Assembly (NCBI RefSeq): GCF_900157365.1
Contig: NZ_FUEZ01000003.1
Location: forward strand, 310,001-374,000
Source of the DNA: Mycobacterium numidiamassiliense
Lineage (GTDB): Bacteria; Actinomycetota; Actinomycetes; Mycobacteriales; Mycobacteriaceae
Reading direction: 5' to 3'
Length of the DNA stretch: 64,000 nt
Part shown: piece by piece, positions 55,384-63,921 of the stretch
Position numbering within the stretch: the stretch's first letter is position 1
How the letters are laid out: every line of letters begins with the position of its first letter
Program-made: the position numbers and the translations under genes
Notes under the pieces: generated by a model
What the model saw: only the letters and a program-made list of their open reading frames with translations
Told to the model about the DNA's origin: nothing
Databases searched by the model: none

Positions 55384-56390
55384 TTCCGATTCGCAATGAC
55401 GTCGCGGTAGACCTTCACGTACTTGTCGATCATGGTGGCGACCGTGAAGCGGTCGGCCGCTCGTTCGGCGATCCTGCGTCGATCCAGATCGCCCGCTGCA
55501 GCGACCGCGGCCACCGCCGAATCGATGTCGTCGACGAGAAAGCCGGTGACCCTGTGCGCGATCAGCTCGCCCATCGAGCCTCTCGAGTTGGCGATGACCG
55601 GCGTGCCACACGCCATCGCCTCAACGACGCTGTAGCCGAACGGCTCGTCAAAGTCGATCAGGTGCAGCAGCGCGTACGCTCCGCCCAGTACCTCAGCGCG
55701 CGCAGAGGTATCAACGGGGCCGAGGTAGCGGACGTGCTTGCCGTCGATGTGCGGCGCGACCTCGTTGCGGAAATACCCCTCGTCCTGGACGATCCCGGCG
55801 ATGTCGAGGCGACGGCCACACCGGCGGGCGACCTCGATCGCGTCGGCGGTGCCCTTGTCGGGGTGGATCCGCCCGAAGAACAGCAGATGCTCGCCGGGAC
55901 TCGGATGCATCGCGAACCCGTCGACATCGATGCCATGGTGAATGGTGGCGGCATAGTGCAGATTTGGGTGTCGATCGGCGTCGCTGATCGACACGTAGGC
56001 GCCTGTGCCGTCATAGCGCTCGTAGACGGGAATGATCCGGTCCGACGAGAACCCGTGGATCGTGGTGACCACCGGTGTGGCCACCAATTCGCTGTACGTG
56101 AGCGGCAGGAAGTCGAACCCGTTGTGAATGACGTCGAACTCCCCGGCGCGCTCGAACACCGACGCGATGTGCAAGCACTCTGCGACCTTGGCGTCGATCG
56201 TCGTGTCTTCAGACCACCCACACAGCGCGGTGGCGCACAGGGTGGCCGTGGTGATCGAGTCTGCGGTGGCGAACAGCGTGACGTGATGGCCCGCAGCCAC
56301 CAGCCCCTCGGTGAGCAAGGAGGCGAACTGCTCCCACGGCCCGTAGTGACGAGGTGGTGTCCTCCACGCGATCGGCGCCAGTACAGCCAC
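55380..56390 (-). CDS. GT4-family glycosyltransferase
   Basis: A 336-residue GT-B enzyme. It opens VAVLAPIAWRTPPRHYGPWE, an acceptor-side Gly-poor loop typical of one GT4 branch. The donor side has LLFFGRIHPDKGTADAIEVA and DEPFGYSVVEAMACGTPVIA, with the E-x7-E motif. The GTG at 56390 is the first standard start; the frame stays open further upstream, so a longer N-terminus with a rare start codon is possible. It is translationally coupled to the GH13 alpha-glucosidase. The donor may be a glucose nucleotide but this is unproven. Confidence 0.85.
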   Translation of the reverse strand: MAVLAPIAWRTPPRHYGPWEQFASLLTEGLVAAGHHVTLFATADSITTATLCATALCGWSEDTTIDAKVAECLHIASVFERAGEFDVIHNGFDFLPLTYSELVATPVVTTIHGFSSDRIIPVYERYDGTGAYVSISDADRHPNLHYAATIHHGIDVDGFAMHPSPGEHLLFFGRIHPDKGTADAIEVARRCGRRLDIAGIVQDEGYFRNEVAPHIDGKHVRYLGPVDTSARAEVLGGAYALLHLIDFDEPFGYSVVEAMACGTPVIANSRGSMGELIAHRVTGFLVDDIDSAVAAVAAAGDLDRRRIAERAADRFTVATMIDKYVKVYRDVIANRK

Positions 56391-56641
56391 TCGGATCGGG
56401 CCGCCGACCTCGCCTTGGATATGAATGTCCTCAGGCTACCCGGGACGCCTCTACTCATCCGGCTCGGAAGGTCATCCGCGAGGAGCGGCATACCTGCGAT
56501 GCAGCGAAAGGTGTTGACGCCGCGTCAGTCGCTTCAATCGGTGCCTTTGGTCCTTCGGCTTGCATCTCTTCGACCCTGACCGTCACGGCCCCCCTGGGCG
56601 ATCCTGCCAGTGGATAACTAGCCGATCAGAAAAGAACTGAA

Positions 56642-57541
56642 ATGTGGCAACCACCACGTGGCGCGATCTTGGTAGGCGTTGATGGCTCAGCAGCGGCACT
56701 GAGTGCCGTCCGGTGGGCGGCCCGTGACGCAGCGCTGCGGAAGGTGCCGCTTACTCTCGTCCATGTCGTCGACGCCCCCTTACCGGAGTGGTTGGAGGTC
56801 GCCGCGCTGTCCGACTTGAGGCAATCGCAGGGACACCGGGCACACGATTGCATCGAGTCGGCGATCAAGGTCGCCGAGGAGAGCACCGGTGAGTGCGTTC
56901 CAGTGCAGATCGATAGCAAGGTGTTTCATTCGGCCACTGTCCCGACGCTCGTCGGCCTCTCCGCAGAGGTGGATATGGTCGCGGTCGGCTACGGGGGACA
57001 TGGCGGCAAGTTGGCCCGCAGCATCCTGGGCTCGGTGAGTTCGGCATTGGTTCACCATGCGCATTGCCCGGTCGCCGTGATCCGCGACGACGAAGCCATC
57101 ATCGGCGATGCTGCACGGGCGCCGGTGCTGGTGGGCATCGACGGCTCACCGGCATCGGAAGCGGCGACTGCCATTGCGTTTGAGGAGGCCTCTCGACGAG
57201 GAGTCCGCCTCATGGCTTTGCACGCCTGGACTGATCCCCGGGTTTACGGCTCCACGGGATCGCACCAAAACTCCAAATGGGACGCTCAGCTATCCGAGGA
57301 GGAGGAGACGCTCGCCGAACGGCTTGCAGGTTGGCACGAACGCTATCCCGACGTCGGGGTCCGTCGCAGAATCGAAATTGGTGATCCGGCACGTTGTCTA
57401 ATCGACGCCTCCGAACGAGCGCAACTGATCGTGGTCGGCAGCCACGGCTGCGGCTGGTTCAGTGGCAGGTTGCTGGGATCGGTCGGGGCGGCAGTGGTCA
57501 ACCGGGCCAAGATCCCGGTGATCGTGGCGCGACAGTCCTGA
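56642..57541 (+). CDS. Tandem universal stress protein (UspA family)
   Basis: A 299-residue protein with two Usp domains (about 8-145 and 158-298). Each begins with the ATP-loop strand, AILVGVDGSAAALSAVRWAA and PVLVGIDGSPASEAATAIAF. Each ends with the G-2X-G-9X-G(S/T) site, in GYGGHGGKLARSILGSVSSA and GSHGCGWFSGRLLGSVGAAV. Both sites look intact, so ATP binding is expected. Such tandem Usp proteins are common in the mycobacterial dormancy response, though I see no clear DosR box here. The gene precedes the phytochrome gene by 135 bases on the same strand. Confidence 0.9.
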   Translation: MWQPPRGAILVGVDGSAAALSAVRWAARDAALRKVPLTLVHVVDAPLPEWLEVAALSDLRQSQGHRAHDCIESAIKVAEESTGECVPVQIDSKVFHSATVPTLVGLSAEVDMVAVGYGGHGGKLARSILGSVSSALVHHAHCPVAVIRDDEAIIGDAARAPVLVGIDGSPASEAATAIAFEEASRRGVRLMALHAWTDPRVYGSTGSHQNSKWDAQLSEEEETLAERLAGWHERYPDVGVRRRIEIGDPARCLIDASERAQLIVVGSHGCGWFSGRLLGSVGAAVVNRAKIPVIVARQS

Positions 57542-57676
57542 CGGCGGCCGTTGTGGTTCAGTGCCCTTCACGGTCCCGCCGAGCCGCCTGTTCGCGCGCC
57601 GCCAGCTCGAGCACCGGACGTACGGACGTCCGAGTCTTTGTGCACCGCCGGTAGACACGACCCCTATCCTTCGAGA

Positions 57677-59770
57677 GTGGACCCTGCAAAGGAGCACGGT
57701 CCCGGGGTTGGTTCGCCTCGGGCAGGAGTACCGCGCCCTTCACTGCCCCTTCGCGACCGCACCGCACAGGCGCTGTCCGATTGCGCGAGCGAGCAGCTGC
57801 ACCTGTCCGGCCGAATACAAGCCCATGGCGCGCTGGTTGCCGCCGATCTGCAAGATCGCCGCATCACGTACGCAAGCGCCAACACACTTGAGTTGATCGG
57901 CGCGGAGCCGGATCGGCTTTTCGATTCGCCGGTGATGGGCATCTTCGCCCCCGATGAACACCAGCGGCTTGAGCAGGCGATCGAGCAGACGGGCTATCGG
58001 CCTTCGTCGCCCGATCTGTATGGAATGCGTCTGGCCGGTGGATTCGACGGCAAGGTCGATCTGATTCTGCATCAAGTCGACGGGCAAATCGTCATCGAGA
58101 TCGAGAGGGCACACGGGGACGACCAAGCCAATCTCGTCCCCGTTCTCTATGCCTCACAGGCGATCGGCGAGGCGAGGAGCGTGGCCGAAGTTGAGGCGGC
58201 CGTTACGAGCGCATTGCGTGCACTGACCGGATTCGACCGCGCGATGGTCTACCGGTTCCATGAAGACGAGCACGGAGAGATCGTCGCGGAGGATCGCCTT
58301 CCCGGACTGGTCCAATACCTCGGGCATCATTTTCCGGCGACCGACATTCCGCCCCAAGCCCGCCAGCTTTACACCCGCAAACCGTCGCGCTACATCCCCG
58401 ACGTCGACGAGGGCGACGTTGTGGTGATTGCGGCGCCGCGCATGGCCGGGACGAGTCTTGACCTCAGCCGCGCTGCGCTGCGCAGCGTTTCCCCCTTCCA
58501 CCTCGAATACATGCACAACATGAAGACCGCAGCCAGCGTGTCGTTCGCCATGGTCGAGGGAGGCCGGCTGACCAGGCTCGTCTCATGCACATCTGAAACG
58601 CCCCGATGGCTCGCCCGCTCGAAGCGTAGGTCATGTGAACTGCTGGTCCTGCAGGCAAAACTCCAAGTCGCTGCAGCTGACCAGATCTCCAGACTGAACG
58701 ACGCGGCCAGCCGCGAATCCATCCGGACCCGACTCAGGGCAGCGATGCAGAGCGCGCCCGCTATTGCCGAGGGACTCACGTCAGCTTCCGGCGAACTGCT
58801 GGAGCTCTGCCAGGCAGACGGCGCGGCGGCATCTGCGGACGGCCAATACCGGTCAATTGGCGCAGCGCCATCCGAGGAGGCCGTGCGCAGACTTGCGGGC
58901 GAAATCCGCGCCAGCCGATCCTCCGGCGCGCCCTGGGCGACCGACCGCTTGCGGCAATCGACAGCTGACTCTCTCGGTGCAGCTGGCTGCTTGTTCGTCG
59001 CGCTCGGCGCGCCGGATGACTTCGTGGTCTGGTTCCGGCGAGACCGTCCGCAGCAGCTCCACTGGCTGGGCGATCCGCGCGCTGAATCCACTGGATTGAT
59101 CAATCCGAGGAAGTCGTTCGATACCTGGCTGGAGCAAGTCAGCGGCTCGAGCGCACCTTGGACAGACGCCGACCTGCAGGCGGCGCAACTGCTGGCATAT
59201 GACGTCGAATCGGCTCAGCTGAGCCGAGCCCAGGCCAAACTTGCGTACCTCGGCCTGTACGACTCACTGACTGGGCTACCGAACCGCCGCCACCTGAGCA
59301 GCGTGATGGCACCCATGCTCACACGAGCGACGCCCACTAATCCGGTGACCGCCATCTTCATCGATCTCGACCACTTCAAGGCAGTCAACGACGAGTACGG
59401 GCACGAAGCGGGCGACTGCGTGCTGCGCGAGGTTGCGCGGCGCATTGCCGAGCTAACCCGCATCAGGGGTGATGTCGTGACGCGGCCCGATCCAGGGGAC
59501 CCACCCGCGGTCAGGCTCGGCGGTGACGAGTTCGTCGTACTGCTGCCGGGGACAGCTGCCGAGGGCGCCGCGTTGGTGGCTGACCGGATCCGTCGGTCGC
59601 TGATCGAGCCCATTGCCATCAGCCCAGACCTCCGGCTGACCATCAGCGCGGCGATTGGAGTGGCACAGGCGACAAAGCCCGAAGATCCGCACGATTTGCT
59701 GAGACGGGCCGACGCCGCCATGTATGAAGACAAGCGGCGGCGCCCAGGGCCCCCCACTGAAATCGAATAA
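57677..59770 (+). CDS. Bacteriophytochrome-diguanylate cyclase (PAS-GAF-PHY-GGDEF)
   Basis: A 697-residue photoreceptor from GTG 57677; earlier in-frame codons are not phytochrome-like. PAS (30-130): Cys36 in DCASEQLHLSGRIQAHG is at the biliverdin-attachment position. GAF (160-310): GHHFPATDIPPQARQLY keeps the Asp of the PASDIP motif, and VSPFHLEYMHNM keeps the chromophore His. The second conserved GAF His (ACHH in other phytochromes) is replaced, LVSCTSET. PHY (320-520): tongue motif NPRKSFDTWLEQV. GGDEF (530-690): LYDSLTGLPNRR and RLGGDEFVVLLPG, catalytic residues intact; no RxxD inhibitory site at the usual place. It should make cyclic di-GMP under red/far-red control in the cytoplasm. Confidence 0.88.
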   Translation: MDPAKEHGPGVGSPRAGVPRPSLPLRDRTAQALSDCASEQLHLSGRIQAHGALVAADLQDRRITYASANTLELIGAEPDRLFDSPVMGIFAPDEHQRLEQAIEQTGYRPSSPDLYGMRLAGGFDGKVDLILHQVDGQIVIEIERAHGDDQANLVPVLYASQAIGEARSVAEVEAAVTSALRALTGFDRAMVYRFHEDEHGEIVAEDRLPGLVQYLGHHFPATDIPPQARQLYTRKPSRYIPDVDEGDVVVIAAPRMAGTSLDLSRAALRSVSPFHLEYMHNMKTAASVSFAMVEGGRLTRLVSCTSETPRWLARSKRRSCELLVLQAKLQVAAADQISRLNDAASRESIRTRLRAAMQSAPAIAEGLTSASGELLELCQADGAAASADGQYRSIGAAPSEEAVRRLAGEIRASRSSGAPWATDRLRQSTADSLGAAGCLFVALGAPDDFVVWFRRDRPQQLHWLGDPRAESTGLINPRKSFDTWLEQVSGSSAPWTDADLQAAQLLAYDVESAQLSRAQAKLAYLGLYDSLTGLPNRRHLSSVMAPMLTRATPTNPVTAIFIDLDHFKAVNDEYGHEAGDCVLREVARRIAELTRIRGDVVTRPDPGDPPAVRLGGDEFVVLLPGTAAEGAALVADRIRRSLIEPIAISPDLRLTISAAIGVAQATKPEDPHDLLRRADAAMYEDKRRRPGPPTEIE

Positions 59771-59886
59771 CAACTGGGCGTGTTGGTCTCCAAGAGCGTC
59801 TCGTCCAGGGTGCGCTGGCCGACGAGGAAGCGCGCCGTCGTTGTGATCGGCCTAGTGGTCGTGAATAGGTGCTTTAGCCTGAGTGA

Positions 59887-60762
59887 ATGAACGGTCCGGC
59901 GCTCGGCCTGGACGAGCTACCCAAACCAGTTGGGTACGTGCTTGGCGGAGGGGCCAGCCTTGGCGCGATCCAAGTGGGCATGCTCCAGGCGCTCAGCGAG
60001 TGCGACGTCATTCCCGATCTGGTAGCCGGAACCTCGGTTGGATCGCTCAACGGCGCGGTCATCGCCGCGGACCCGAAGGGCGCGGTGAACCGGCTCTCGC
60101 ACGTGTGGGCACGAATGACGCGAGATCAGGTGTTCCCGGGCGGTCTGCTGGCCCAAGCCTTGCTGCTGCAGAGGGTCAAGACGTACCTGTTCCCCAACAC
60201 CGGACTTGCCGCGGTGATAGCCGACTTTGTCGGTCAGGCAACAACATTCGCCGATCTGAAGCTGCCGTTCGCCGCTGTCACGACGGACATCGCCACCGCT
60301 CGGCCTCACGTTGTGCGCAGCGGTCCGCTGCTATCCGCTCTGCTGGCCAGCGCCGCGATCCCGGGCATCTTCCCAGCTGTCGACCTCGACGGCCGCCAGC
60401 TCTACGACGGCGGTCTGGTGGCTAACGTCCCGATGCGCCAAGCGGTCGAGATGGGGGCACGCTCTTTGGTGGTGCTCGACTGCAACTTTCCAGGCCAACT
60501 GCCGGGCTCGACTGGCACCATTGCCGACATTCTGCTCTACACGGCGATGGTCGCGATGCGCGCACAGTCAGTGCTCGAAGCTCCGGCGATCGCCGCCCGG
60601 ATCCCGGTCATCTATTTACCCGGGCCCGCGCCCAGACTCTTGTCGCCACTTGACTTCACGCACACCGCCGCGTTGATCGAGGCCGCGTATGTGTCCGCTC
60701 GCTCATTCCTGGAGCAACTGCGCATCACGGGTCCGGGCTTGTACGGATCCCCATCCCCCTGA
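59887..60762 (+). CDS. Patatin-like phospholipase
   Basis: A 291-residue serine acylhydrolase. The oxyanion loop is GYVLGGGASLGAIQVG, the nucleophile elbow is VAGTSVGSLNGAV (GxSxG), and the catalytic Asp is in QLYDGGLVANVP (DGG). With these, the Ser-Asp dyad is complete. It hydrolyses acyl esters of lipids, probably at the membrane surface; there is no signal peptide. A run GSLNGAVIAADPKGAVNRLS follows the elbow as in mycobacterial RssA-like proteins. The next gene downstream encodes a cyclic-nucleotide-binding protein about 100 bases away. Confidence 0.92.
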   Translation: MNGPALGLDELPKPVGYVLGGGASLGAIQVGMLQALSECDVIPDLVAGTSVGSLNGAVIAADPKGAVNRLSHVWARMTRDQVFPGGLLAQALLLQRVKTYLFPNTGLAAVIADFVGQATTFADLKLPFAAVTTDIATARPHVVRSGPLLSALLASAAIPGIFPAVDLDGRQLYDGGLVANVPMRQAVEMGARSLVVLDCNFPGQLPGSTGTIADILLYTAMVAMRAQSVLEAPAIAARIPVIYLPGPAPRLLSPLDFTHTAALIEAAYVSARSFLEQLRITGPGLYGSPSP

Positions 60763-60863
60763 ACGTCTCGCCATCACGCGGCGGTGCACCGGCTGGATCA
60801 CCGAGTTCGACAACACCTGGCCTGCGCCTAACCTGGAGCTGCGTACCCGGAAAGGAAGACGCA

Positions 60864-61322
60864 ATGAAGACTCTCGAAGGCATTCTGGCTCAGCATCCAT
60901 TCTTTGGCCGGATGGACCCGCGTTGTCATCAACTGATAGTCGGCTGTGCGTCGAACGTCCGCTTCAACGCCGGCGAGTTCATCTTTCAAGAAGGCAGAGA
61001 AGCCGATGTCTTCTATCTCATTCGCGAAGGAAGAGTCGCGCTCGAAGTCGTTGCTCCCGGTCACGGCAGCTTGACGATTGAGACTCTGGGTCGCGGCGAC
61101 ATGCTTGGGTGGTCTTGGTTGATACCCCCCTATCGCTTTCGCTTCGACGCGCGCGCGGTAGAGATGACCCGACTGATCGCGCTGGATGGCAAGTGCCTGC
61201 GGGGAAAGTGCGAAGAGGATCACGAGCTGGGCTACGAGCTGGTGAAGGAAGTGGCTTCGACTCTGGGCCAGCGTCTCGATGCGACACGATTTCGACTCCT
61301 GGACATCTACGGCCTCGTCTAA
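60864..61322 (+). CDS. Single-domain cyclic-nucleotide-binding protein
   Basis: A 152-residue protein with one CNB domain: an N-terminal helix (LEGILAQHPFFGRMDPRCHQ), the strands FNAGEFIFQEGREADVFYLI and VALEVVAPGHGS, and a binding cassette region. The cassette is altered: the usual FGE-x-A motif is GWSWLIPPYRFRFDARA, so the ribose-binding Glu is missing while an Arg-x-Ala remains. No DNA-binding domain follows. It may bind cAMP in a modified way or have become a structural domain. AAAGGAAG lies six bases before the ATG. Confidence 0.82.
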   Translation: MKTLEGILAQHPFFGRMDPRCHQLIVGCASNVRFNAGEFIFQEGREADVFYLIREGRVALEVVAPGHGSLTIETLGRGDMLGWSWLIPPYRFRFDARAVEMTRLIALDGKCLRGKCEEDHELGYELVKEVASTLGQRLDATRFRLLDIYGLV

Positions 61323-61397
61323 CAACCCGATCGGGTGTGTTCACGGGGCCATGCTGAGTGTGGTCACCAGACCAGTTCGGCGATCGGACTGATTTGG

Positions 61398-62195
61398 TCA
61401 GTCCATCCGGGTGGCGTGGACGACGTGACAGGGCAGGTGGATGCGGCCGTCGTCGATGAGGGGCAGGATGACGGCCATTCGTTCTGCCATGTGATGCATC
61501 CGTTGTGCGAGTTCAGTTGGCATCTGGGCCAGGACCGCGTCGGGGAGCGTGCCGAAGCTTCCGCTGAAGCCCGAGGCGTTGCCCAGGAAAGCGGTCGGGC
61601 CGAGGAAGTCGATTCGCCAGCCCGCGCTGGGGAGGGTGTCACGGATCTCGGATGCCTGCACGGCGTCCATCGGGGCGGTGACACCGTTGATGCTGTCGCC
61701 GGAGAAGCAGTAGATGAATAGCCGCGCACCCGGCTTGGTCGCGCGGTACACGGCTGCCGCATAAGCTTTCCGCCCCCCGTGGTCGAGGCAGTGGTAGAGG
61801 GCGCTGTCGACGACTGTGTCGAATTGGCTTTCATAGCCGGCCAGTTCGGTCGCGTCGGCGACGTCGAAGCGCACCTGTACGCCGGCATCGGCGGCGCGGC
61901 CGCGGGCCTGCTCGATGCCAGTCGGGGAGCTGTCGAGGCCGGTCACGGGGTGGCCGCGGCTGGCGAGGTAGATCGCGTTGTCACCCAGACCGCAGCCGAC
62001 GTCGAGCACGTGTCCTTTGATTGCACCGAGGGCTTCGAGTTCCATCAGGCGCGGTTGGGCCTGATGGACGTCCCACGGGATGGCCTTGGGGGCAGGTGCG
62101 CCCGCGAAGGCGGGCTTGCCGCGGTAGAGGTTTTCGTAGGACTCGGGATCGTGGGTCAGCGGCTTGGGTGCGGACCCTGTCGGGTTGTCAGGCAT
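61398..62195 (-). CDS. Class I SAM-dependent methyltransferase
   Basis: A 265-residue methyltransferase. The ATG at 62195 is chosen for AAAGGGAA seven bases upstream; longer frames read as non-protein. SAM motif I is HVLDVGCGLGDNAIYLASRG, motif II GLDSSPTGIEQARGRAAD, and motif III FDTVVDSALYHCLDHGGR. The segment after it (KPGARLFIYCFSGDSINGVT) is of the thiopurine/thiol-type Methyltransf_25 group. The N-terminal NLYRGKPAFAGAPAPKAIPW resembles halide/thiol methyltransferase-like proteins of mycobacteria. The substrate is unknown. Confidence 0.85.
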   Translation of the reverse strand: MPDNPTGSAPKPLTHDPESYENLYRGKPAFAGAPAPKAIPWDVHQAQPRLMELEALGAIKGHVLDVGCGLGDNAIYLASRGHPVTGLDSSPTGIEQARGRAADAGVQVRFDVADATELAGYESQFDTVVDSALYHCLDHGGRKAYAAAVYRATKPGARLFIYCFSGDSINGVTAPMDAVQASEIRDTLPSAGWRIDFLGPTAFLGNASGFSGSFGTLPDAVLAQMPTELAQRMHHMAERMAVILPLIDDGRIHLPCHVVHATRMD

Positions 62196-62559
62196 CGCGT
62201 TATTCCCTTTCAGCTCAATCTCAGGGTCGGCATCATGCCGAGTATTCAGTCCATCGTGTATTGCGTTGCGCCAGGCAGGGTGTGCGGTATTCGAACCTGC
62301 CCTGGTAATCAGGCGTCGGGCCTGAGGACGTGGACACAACTGCCCCTGTCCGTCCGAGCCTAGGGCCACCCCGTAGGCGAGGGTCGGTTACTACGTCGCG
62401 GGCCCCGGGCTCAGTCCACTGTTTGTGGAGCTGCTGAGAATCGAAACCGACGCTCTATCAGGCATTTTGGGCTCTGACCAGCCGGTTCGTTCCATCTTGT
62501 TCCGGCTCATCCCGCTCGCTACCTACGGTTATATTTTCGGGTTTTGACGGCGTCAATGC
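62196..62559. other. Intergenic region with tRNA/tmRNA-like fragment
   Basis: About 360 bases without a gene. It contains a stretch with T-loop-like sequence near 62287-62300 and a clearer tmRNA 3'-end-like fragment at 62425-62463, listed separately. Otherwise nothing is recognised. Confidence 0.4.
62425..62463 (-). other. Degenerate tmRNA 3'-end-like sequence (possible old attachment site)
   Basis: The + strand GTGGAGCTGCTGAGAATCGA resembles the reverse complement of the mycobacterial tmRNA 3' end (T-arm with TTCGATTC and acceptor AGCTCCAC). Several substitutions break the T-stem, so it is not a working RNA. The tmRNA 3' end is an integration target for some mycobacteriophages. The comparison is from memory and needs alignment. 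Confidence 0.3.
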
Positions 62560-62976
62560 TCACGATCTACTGCCCGGGCTCGCAGGACTCGTCGGACTCG
62601 TCGGGGTTCTAGGAGTCGTCGGGGTTGTAGGAGTCGTCGCACCCGTAGGAGTCGTCGAGGTCGCAGTACTCGTTGGGTTCACGGGGCTCGCAGAACTTGT
62701 CGGGCTCGTAGGACTCGCGGGCGTGGTACTCGCAAGGCCTGGGCCGTCGCCACACCAGTCCGCCACATCTTTCGGGTACTGCTCGATCGGTGGAGGACAC
62801 CGCTGCCCTGGCGGGAAGTTGGCGCCGGCGTTGAGTAGGTCGCAGGGTACATAGACCTGCTTGCCTTTGGGAGTGTTGGTCAAACACTTCGTCGGCGGAT
62901 CGGCATGGCCCTGGGCAGGGACGATGATCGCCACTGCCAAGGTGGCGAGCACCCCGATAACAAGGCGAAAGATCAT
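62560..62976 (-). CDS. Exported Pro/Ser/Thr-rich protein
   Basis: A 138-residue protein; the ATG at 62976 follows GGAG and opens a signal peptide (MIFRLVIGVLATLAVAIIVP then AQGHADPP). The mature N-terminal part has four cysteines (TKCLTN, YVPCDLLN, QRCPPP, DWCGDG) and resembles small cell-wall-associated mycobacterial proteins. The C-terminal 60 residues are a low-complexity Thr/Ser/Pro run, a possible O-mannosylation region. The corresponding DNA is an imperfect short tandem repeat. The function is unknown. Confidence 0.7.
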   Translation of the reverse strand: MIFRLVIGVLATLAVAIIVPAQGHADPPTKCLTNTPKGKQVYVPCDLLNAGANFPPGQRCPPPIEQYPKDVADWCGDGPGLASTTPASPTSPTSSASPVNPTSTATSTTPTGATTPTTPTTPRTPTSPTSPASPGSRS

Positions 62977-63324
62977 GAGCACTCCATGCCTGTGACTGTA
63001 GGCAGATGGTAGCCAGTGTTGTCGGAAATCCAAGCCTGGGATGTCACTCACCCAGAAAACCCAGCCAGGGACTGGACGGCAACCGTCGAGCTTTGGGAGT
63101 GCGTGCCGGGATTCGCTACACGCGGGCCGATGTCGTGAGGTGGGTGGCCGACAACCGCACGCGTGGCGTCCGGCGTCATCGGCGACGTGCCGCCGCCAGT
63201 GCTTCTCTTCGGCACTTGATCACTACCGGAATTTTCGCGCAGATCCGGTTGGTGCCGATGACGACCGGCTGGGTCCAAATCCTGTACTGACGGAGAAACC
63301 CGGTCGCCAGATGCGGCGAGATTC
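62977..63324. other. Intergenic region with a possible regulatory-gene relic
   Basis: About 350 bases between two leftward exported-protein genes. The only coding signal is the weak + strand frame described separately. The promoter of the Pro/Ser/Thr-rich protein gene is expected near 62980-63040. Confidence 0.4.
63006..63290 (+). CDS. Weak frame with excisionase-like (HTH_17) segment
   Basis: A 94-codon frame containing LGVRAGIRYTRADVVRWVAD around residues 31-50. The RYTRADVxxWVA pattern matches the wing of MerR-like excisionase DNA-binding domains, but the first helix is not clear and there is no good ribosome binding site. It may be a broken excisionase gene, which would fit the tmRNA-like fragment nearby, or chance. 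Confidence 0.3.
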   Translation: MVASVVGNPSLGCHSPRKPSQGLDGNRRALGVRAGIRYTRADVVRWVADNRTRGVRRHRRRAAASASLRHLITTGIFAQIRLVPMTTGWVQILY

Positions 63325-63921
63325 TCACAGCCGCGTTAATGTGAATGGATAGCTCAGCGTGCCAGAATTTCCGTCACACCCGACGCCAAAGGTAGAGTTC
63401 AGCGTGCCCGCCAATGTTGTTGCATCCCAATCATATACGTCGTGCGTCGCAACGGTTTGACCATAATAGACGTTGCCGCAACGTAATCCGTCCGGAGTAT
63501 CGACCGCCATCGTGTAATGGCCGTTCACCGAGGCCGCATCTGCGCTGTATTTGAATGCCCGCGCGACGGGTTGCGCGATGGCGCTTACCCGGATGCAGGT
63601 CCCAGAGCACTTGGTAATGGCCCAGATCCAGGTATGGAAGTCGTAACGGTCAGGAATATTGAGGTTGTAGTTGCCGAAGTTCATGTCTGCTCGCGCTAGC
63701 GTCGGCGGGGCCAGACAAAAGCCGCAAATAAGCGGCGCGCACGCCACCACGGCGCTCATAGTCCGACGCAACCGGGATGCGCGACAGTTCGTTGGCTGGT
63801 CTGTAGGTGGCGTTAGTTGCCTTCGCGCGGCCCGTTCGCGCTGAACGCGCGTGTCAACGGGATCGGCAACCGACCTGCAGTCGCCAGAAATCTTGGCGTT
63901 TGCAGCCGGCATTGTCTTCAT
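63325..63921 (-). CDS. Exported mycobacterial protein of unknown function
   Basis: A 198-residue protein. The ATG at 63921 is chosen for the strong GGGAGG six bases upstream. A long basic N-terminal region precedes a hydrophobic signal-like segment (TMSAVVACAPLICGFCLAPP then TLARAD) ending near residue 78, so a Sec signal peptide with an extended N-region, or a start at 63759, is possible. The mature domain (NYNLNIPDRYDFHTWIWAIT, CIRVSAIAQPVARAFKYSAD, YTMAVDTPDGLRCGNVYYGQ) is beta-rich with two cysteine pairs. It resembles exported proteins confined to mycobacteria. No activity is known. Confidence 0.7.
   Translation of the reverse strand: MKTMPAANAKISGDCRSVADPVDTRVQRERAARRQLTPPTDQPTNCRASRLRRTMSAVVACAPLICGFCLAPPTLARADMNFGNYNLNIPDRYDFHTWIWAITKCSGTCIRVSAIAQPVARAFKYSADAASVNGHYTMAVDTPDGLRCGNVYYGQTVATHDVYDWDATTLAGTLNSTFGVGCDGNSGTLSYPFTLTRL

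Noticed and set aside
56391..56641. DosR box upstream of the universal stress protein gene
   Set aside because: No 20-bp sequence with the paired GGGAC/GTCCC pattern was found; only a partial GGTCC near 56548.
62580..62720. CRISPR-like short repeats
   Set aside because: The repeats are imperfect GTCGTCG/GTAGGA units inside the Thr/Ser/Pro-rich coding region, with no spacers. No CRISPR array or cas gene is seen in the window.
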